A program made the position numbers and the translations under genes. A DNA stretch of 64,000 nucleotides. It comes from DAIDKA01 sp035503515 (GTDB lineage Bacteria; Pseudomonadota; Gammaproteobacteria; Steroidobacterales; Steroidobacteraceae). The stretch's first letter is position 1; the number at the start of each line of letters is the position of its first letter. The notes beneath the pieces were generated by a model that did no database searches, was not told the DNA's origin, and worked only from the letters and a program-made list of their open reading frames with translations. Shown here in pieces: positions 61,415 to 64,000 of this stretch. The DNA is taken from assembly GCA_035503515.1 (NCBI GenBank), contig DATJTJ010000036.1, forward strand, positions 100,524 through 164,523. Reading direction: 5' to 3'.

Positions 61415-61460
61415 TGGTCGGGATGACAGGATTTGAACCTGCGACACCTACGTCCCGAAC
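61415..61460 (-). tRNA. 3' half of tRNA-Pro(CGG), att-site remnant
   Basis: On the minus strand the sequence runs from the anticodon loop TTCGGGA (anticodon CGG), through CGTAGG, the variable region, the T arm GCAGG-TTCAAAT-CCTGT, the acceptor 3' strand CATCCCG, discriminator A and CCA. There is no D arm, no acceptor 5' strand and the preceding five bases do not pair with the anticodon stem, so it cannot fold as a full tRNA. Such 3' fragments are left at the distal end when a tyrosine integrase inserts an element in a tRNA gene. The full tRNA-Pro should lie beyond the right edge. Confidence 0.75.
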
Positions 61461-61519
61461 AAGTTGAATTTCCCCGTCGCTTCATTTTATCGTAGGACCT
61501 GAGCCATGTTAACGGGAGC

Positions 61520-61539
61520 TTCGCTGATAAATCAGCGAA
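61520..61539. repeat. Hairpin TTCGCTGA-TAAA-TCAGCGAA
   Basis: An 8-bp perfect stem with a four-base loop, flanked by nearly complementary AACGG(G)AGC / GCTCTCCGTT arms that lengthen it. It lies between the att remnant and the alpA stop. It could end alpA transcription or be an integrase/excisionase recognition structure. Confidence 0.45.
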
Positions 61540-61569
61540 ACCCGCTCTCCGTTAGTGGATGTGTGCCAT

Positions 61570-61773
61570 TCACAGAAGCCGTAGCGCACGACTTTTCGCC
61601 ACCTTTGCGGCGATCCAGGTCTCGACTTCCCCTTCAATCCATCCAACGGCGTGCGCGGTGATTTTGATTCGCATCGGGAACAGGCCGTCCTTTTGTAGTT
61701 CGTAGAGCTTGGTCTTCTTGATTCCAGTCCGATCGATGACTTGTGGAAGCCGAAGTAGACGAGTCGATTGCAT
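61570..61773 (-). CDS. AlpA/excisionase-type helix-turn-helix regulator
   Basis: 67 residues from ATG 61773 with AAGGA eight bases upstream. The pattern RLLRLPQVIDRTGIKKTKLYELQKDGLFPMRIKI...VGWIEGEVETWIAAKVAKSRA is the phage CP4-57 AlpA family. These small proteins activate integrase genes or act as excision directionality factors. Location beside the tRNA remnant supports a role in the integrated element. A longer in-frame reading upstream to 61974 has no recognisable homology. Confidence 0.85.
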   Translation of the reverse strand: MQSTRLLRLPQVIDRTGIKKTKLYELQKDGLFPMRIKITAHAVGWIEGEVETWIAAKVAKSRALRLL

Positions 61774-62068
61774 GTAAATGTCCTTGGGAAAAATCATGAG
61801 TCTCAGTTCAGATTTGGAGAATCCGATCGAGCTTGGCGAAGGAGCGTTAAGGTTCACGCGATTCAGCGCCCGCAACAGCACCTGAGTCGCTACTTCGAAA
61901 GGGGGCACGGCATATGACCGCGCTCGCAGGTCCAATGGCGGCAAATCGGCGCGAAGTTTTAACAGTAAAATCAATTAGATAAGACAATAGCAGGGTGATG
62001 CTGCATGCCACCGTCGCCCGGGCATTCTTCCAGATTTAAAAACCCAAGCCGATGGGTTATAGTTGGCC
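61774..62068. other. 295-bp intergenic region inside the element
   Basis: Between alpA and the DUF4160 gene. The first 200 bases are open in the alpA frame but have no recognisable protein signature. The remainder is AT-rich for this genome and should hold divergent promoters. Confidence 0.5.
62041..62058. promoter_or_regulatory. Inverted repeat before the DUF4160 gene
   Basis: AACCCA-6 bp-TGGGTT, just upstream of the ATG at 62069, next to a TATAGT that could be a -10. It is a candidate autoregulatory operator for the DUF4160/DUF2442 pair. Confidence 0.35.
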
Positions 62069-62509
62069 ATGAGCCGAGTGTTCGTTTCCGAAGGCACGGG
62101 TGCAGCGGTATATGTGTTCTCGAACGATCACTGTCCGCCGCACGTGAGCGCGCGGCATCGAGGCGAGGAATGGATCGCGAGAGTTCGGTTTTCTTACCTC
62201 AACGACAAGGTAGAGCTGTGGAGCATCGAACCAATTAGGAACGCGCCTGCGCAACGCGTGATTAATCGGCTGTTGGATGACGTACGTGCTCAATTGAGCT
62301 CATGCCGGCGCAGCTGGTGGGACACCCAGCGCACTGCGTGTCTCGAGAATCAGTGGGTGCTGTTGTCGGACGACAGATTGGTCACGCAGCTCGCAGCGCG
62401 GGTGCCCGAGGCGAAACAGATCATTGAGGCGATCTACGACACTACCACGGAACGACTTCGGCTGAACTTTTCGGACGGTACCGCTTTAGAGGTGAGGGTA
62501 GCGACATGA
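62069..62509 (+). CDS. DUF4160-domain protein
   Basis: 146 residues from ATG 62069. The N-terminal 70 residues match DUF4160: VFVSEGTGAAVYVFSNDHCPPHVSARHRGEEWIARVRFSY...DKVELWSIE, with a basic helix QRVINRLLDDVRAQL. The C-terminal 75 residues (WDTQRTACLENQWVLL...IIEAIYDTTTERLRLNFSDGTALEVRV) are less clear but resemble the start of a DUF2442 domain. DUF4160 and DUF2442 genes commonly occur together and behave like a toxin-antitoxin-type pair in mobile DNA. The next gene starts within the stop (ATGA). Confidence 0.72.
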   Translation: MSRVFVSEGTGAAVYVFSNDHCPPHVSARHRGEEWIARVRFSYLNDKVELWSIEPIRNAPAQRVINRLLDDVRAQLSSCRRSWWDTQRTACLENQWVLLSDDRLVTQLAARVPEAKQIIEAIYDTTTERLRLNFSDGTALEVRVAT

Positions 62510-63186
62510 CTGAGCATCAAATCAGCGACGCCGATTATGCGGAGTCGCTCGCGAGAGGCCGCACCGACGCGGTAACGGAGCTGCGCGCGCGCGCAGTGCG
62601 TTATCTTGTCGATCGTGATGTGCTGGAGATCGAGACCAGCCGTGACGGGGGCTTTCTGATTCCTCGTATGTGGATTGGCGCTCTGCAGGATGTTCCGGCA
62701 GACGAGCTCACTGGGCTGGAGGTTTGGCCAGATGGCTCCGCTATCGAGCTCGAGTTGCGCGACATTCACATCAGCGTCGATGGCCTGCTGACTGACGTCC
62801 TACCGTCGTTGCTGCCGAGTTCAGTCTTGGCTGCTCTGTTTGCACGCCGAGGTGGTAGGGTGACGTCTGAGGCGAAGCGCATAAGCGCGCAGGCCAATGG
62901 TCGTAAAGGTGGCCGCCCTCGGAAAACGGCGCCTGCAAGGATTGGAGTAGCACGTGAGACGGAGACAAACTCAATGGTCACTCGACACTATCCGCGGGGC
63001 CTCGACAGCAGACAGCGCGACCGCGATGGCGAAATTCGACACAAGCGCAGCGACACGCTCGTCGGAACGCTACGCAAGACGTATGGCGACCAATTCGCTG
63101 CTGGCTATCGTTCTGATGCCAAGCTGGGTACGGTGCTTAAGAAAGAAGGTGCTGACACTTTGGATCAACTTCTCAAGCGAAGGTGA
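62506..63186 (+). CDS. DUF2442-domain protein with extra C-terminal module
   Basis: 226 residues, ATG overlapping the DUF4160 stop. The N-terminus contains DUF2442 features (LTGLEVWPDGSAIELELRDIHISVDGLL), followed by a basic region KRISAQANGRKGGRPRK that looks nucleic-acid binding. The last 45 residues, RHKRSDTLVGTLRKTYGDQFAA and DAKLGTVLKKEGADTLDQLL, resemble a C-terminal module seen in small element-borne proteins. The protein may be the antitoxin-like partner of the DUF4160 protein. Confidence 0.68.
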   Translation: MTEHQISDADYAESLARGRTDAVTELRARAVRYLVDRDVLEIETSRDGGFLIPRMWIGALQDVPADELTGLEVWPDGSAIELELRDIHISVDGLLTDVLPSLLPSSVLAALFARRGGRVTSEAKRISAQANGRKGGRPRKTAPARIGVARETETNSMVTRHYPRGLDSRQRDRDGEIRHKRSDTLVGTLRKTYGDQFAAGYRSDAKLGTVLKKEGADTLDQLLKRR

Positions 63187-63277
63187 AACGCTCGTTTGGG
63201 CCACTTCCTAAGTTACAAGTGGACCGAAGAAGGCCACCAGGTCAGTGGCAGCGGATGCTTATCTATCGATCAAAGCA

Positions 63278-63610
63278 TTACTGGCCCGAGAAGTACTTGC
63301 GCTTCATCTCCGCTCCTGAGCCACGCTTTAAGTAACCCTTGAGCCAGGATGGGCTGTCGATTAAGAACTGGGGCTTCCAGTCCTCTGCCTCCCCGCCGGC
63401 TTCCACGCGATTAAAGACAGCCTCGCGGAAAGCATAGTGGGCGAATGAGCGCATGAACTCTCCGAGGTAGATATCTGCCACCCGATTGTCGCCGCGTATT
63501 ACGAGCATATTCTCTTCATTCGTCGTGGTGCTCGCGTCACTGAAATGTAAGCGACTGGTCAGCACCGTATAGCCCCGCGGCAAGGTTCGGGCGAAGGTAC
63601 GTGCCTTCAT
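63278..63610 (-). CDS. PLD-like nuclease C-terminal fragment
   Basis: 110 residues from ATG 63610; the frame continues upstream to a stop at 63644, where the IS66 remnant begins. The sequence DASTTTNEENMLVIRGDNRVADIYLGEFMRSFAHYAFREAV is the last part of a phospholipase D-type nuclease domain (NEENMLVI...YxxEFxRxW pattern), including the second half of an HKD site without the His-Lys part. The amino-terminal part of the gene is missing, so this looks like a remnant. Confidence 0.6.
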   Translation of the reverse strand: MKARTFARTLPRGYTVLTSRLHFSDASTTTNEENMLVIRGDNRVADIYLGEFMRSFAHYAFREAVFNRVEAGGEAEDWKPQFLIDSPSWLKGYLKRGSGAEMKRKYFSGQ

Positions 63611-63614
63611 AGAC

Positions 63615-63634
63615 GGACACGTAGCTACGTGTCC
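63615..63634. repeat. 20-bp perfect palindrome at IS/nuclease junction
   Basis: GGACACGTAG-CTACGTGTCC, centred between the truncated nuclease gene and the IS66 orfA remnant. Perfect self-complementarity of 20 bp suggests a recombination or insertion target site, or a residual terminal structure. Confidence 0.6.
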
Positions 63635-63647
63635 ACGTAAGGCTTAG

Positions 63648-63805
63648 ATGGACACCTCGAACAAGGCTACTCGGACGGATTCACTGGGCCGGCGGACCGC
63701 GCCCAGACGCAAGTATAGCTACGCGGAGAAGCGCGAGATCGTGGAGGAGTCCATGCGACCTGGCGCCTCGGTCGCGGTCGTGGCCCAGAGCCGCGGCATC
63801 AACGC
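63648..63805 (+). mobile_element. IS66-family orfA (TnpA) remnant
   Basis: The first 52 codons encode the IS66 TnpA helix-turn-helix domain: RRKYSYAEKREIVEESMRPGASVAVVAQSRGINANQ. After GINANQ, the expected W-x-x-L-x-R continuation is lost and the reading frame runs into unrelated sequence, so the insertion sequence is truncated at about 63806. No tnpB or tnpC remains. The left end has no visible IS66 terminal repeat. Confidence 0.7.
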
Positions 63806-64000
63806 CAACCAGGCGTTTTTCAGGCCTTTATCTTTGATGGCGCAAGCACGACGCAGACGAATCTCGTTCGTACCCACAAAGGCTGCTACAAGTGGTTCCA
63901 AGTTGCTAAAGAGCGCCTGAAACGAGTTATCCACCTGAAGTTTTCCGAAGTCATCCACATGAGCCTGCTTGTAGGCCAATATCGATTCAAAGCGCTGTTT
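63806..64000 (-). CDS. Partial coding region interrupted by IS66 remnant
   Basis: Reading the minus strand from the right edge gives an open frame KQRFESILAYKQAHVDDFG...FSNLEPLVAAFVGTNEIRLRRACAIKDKG before it meets the IS junction near 63806. The amino-acid composition looks like a real soluble protein and the frame is open over at least 64 codons. I cannot name the family. It is either the end of a gene continuing off the right edge or a second broken gene. Confidence 0.5.

Noticed and set aside
61415..61460. A functional tRNA-Pro gene
   Set aside because: There is no D arm or acceptor 5' strand, and the bases in front of the anticodon loop do not pair with its 3' stem.
61774..61974. Longer AlpA reading frame to 61974
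   Set aside because: The additional 67 residues have no homology, whereas the ATG at 61773 has a good ribosome site and matches the normal size of AlpA proteins.

Overview
The window is 64 kb of high-GC, densely coding bacterial chromosome. The GC-rich third positions, slyX, an NtrC-type regulator pair beside a MacB-like export operon, ChaA, and GH3/tannase/PQQ-dehydrogenase genes suggest a gammaproteobacterium near Xanthomonadales, Nevskiales or Steroidobacterales. This placement is an inference from gene content and no rRNA is present.

Layout. (1) 1-16563: one continuous operon of TolC-like outer-membrane protein (3' end only), HlyD-type adaptor, MacB/LolD-type ATPase, then eight MacB/FtsX-type permeases in four alternating A/B pairs, an orphan PotF-like lipoprotein, a sigma-54 response regulator, its histidine kinase and SlyX. 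(2) 16567-18688: a phosphoribosyltransferase and a BamA/TamA-like outer-membrane protein. (3) 18741-25898: a tightly overlapping six-gene operon that reads as phosphonolipid synthesis. It encodes PEP mutase fused to a nucleotidyltransferase, phosphonopyruvate decarboxylase, AEP transaminase, a second nucleotidyltransferase, a flippase-like membrane protein, and a CDP-alcohol phosphatidyltransferase fused to a Fe(II)/2-oxoglutarate dioxygenase-like domain. A ModA-like binding protein without a signal peptide follows. (4) 26604-44057: accessory metabolism, with a cytochrome c-PQQ dehydrogenase, carotenoid/lignostilbene-type oxygenase, PadR-PspC pair, two DUF6152 proteins, an S8/S53-like protein with a GlyGly-CTERM-like tail, flavin reductase, SYLF protein, tannase/feruloyl esterase, GH3 glucosidase with a LacI-like operator on its promoter, and a type-B carboxylesterase. 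(5) 44054-52967: nitronate monooxygenase and ChaA, then a cluster with RibD-C reductase, glycosyltransferase, atypical PTPS, dehydrogenase, CDP-alcohol phosphatidyltransferase, LtaS-like phosphatase/transferase and methyltransferase. It looks like a second dedicated pathway for a phospho-head-group or glycan. (6) 53009-60696: RcnB-like protein, LysR-LigAB ring-cleavage genes, a GspE/PilB ATPase, an exported F420-reductase-like protein, an ECF sigma operon and a DUF4159 protein.

(7) 60734-64000: a frameshifted vapB with intact vapC, then a 46-bp 3' half of tRNA-Pro(CGG). This fragment is best explained as the distal attachment site of an integrated element that continues off the right edge. 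To its right lie an AlpA-type regulator, a DUF4160/DUF2442 pair, a PLD-like nuclease fragment and an IS66 orfA remnant that interrupts another gene.

The most interesting content is the phosphonolipid operon, especially the phosphatidyltransferase-dioxygenase fusion, which predicts a modified phosphonolipid head group. The atypical PTPS/CDP-alcohol cluster and the four-pair permease array come next.
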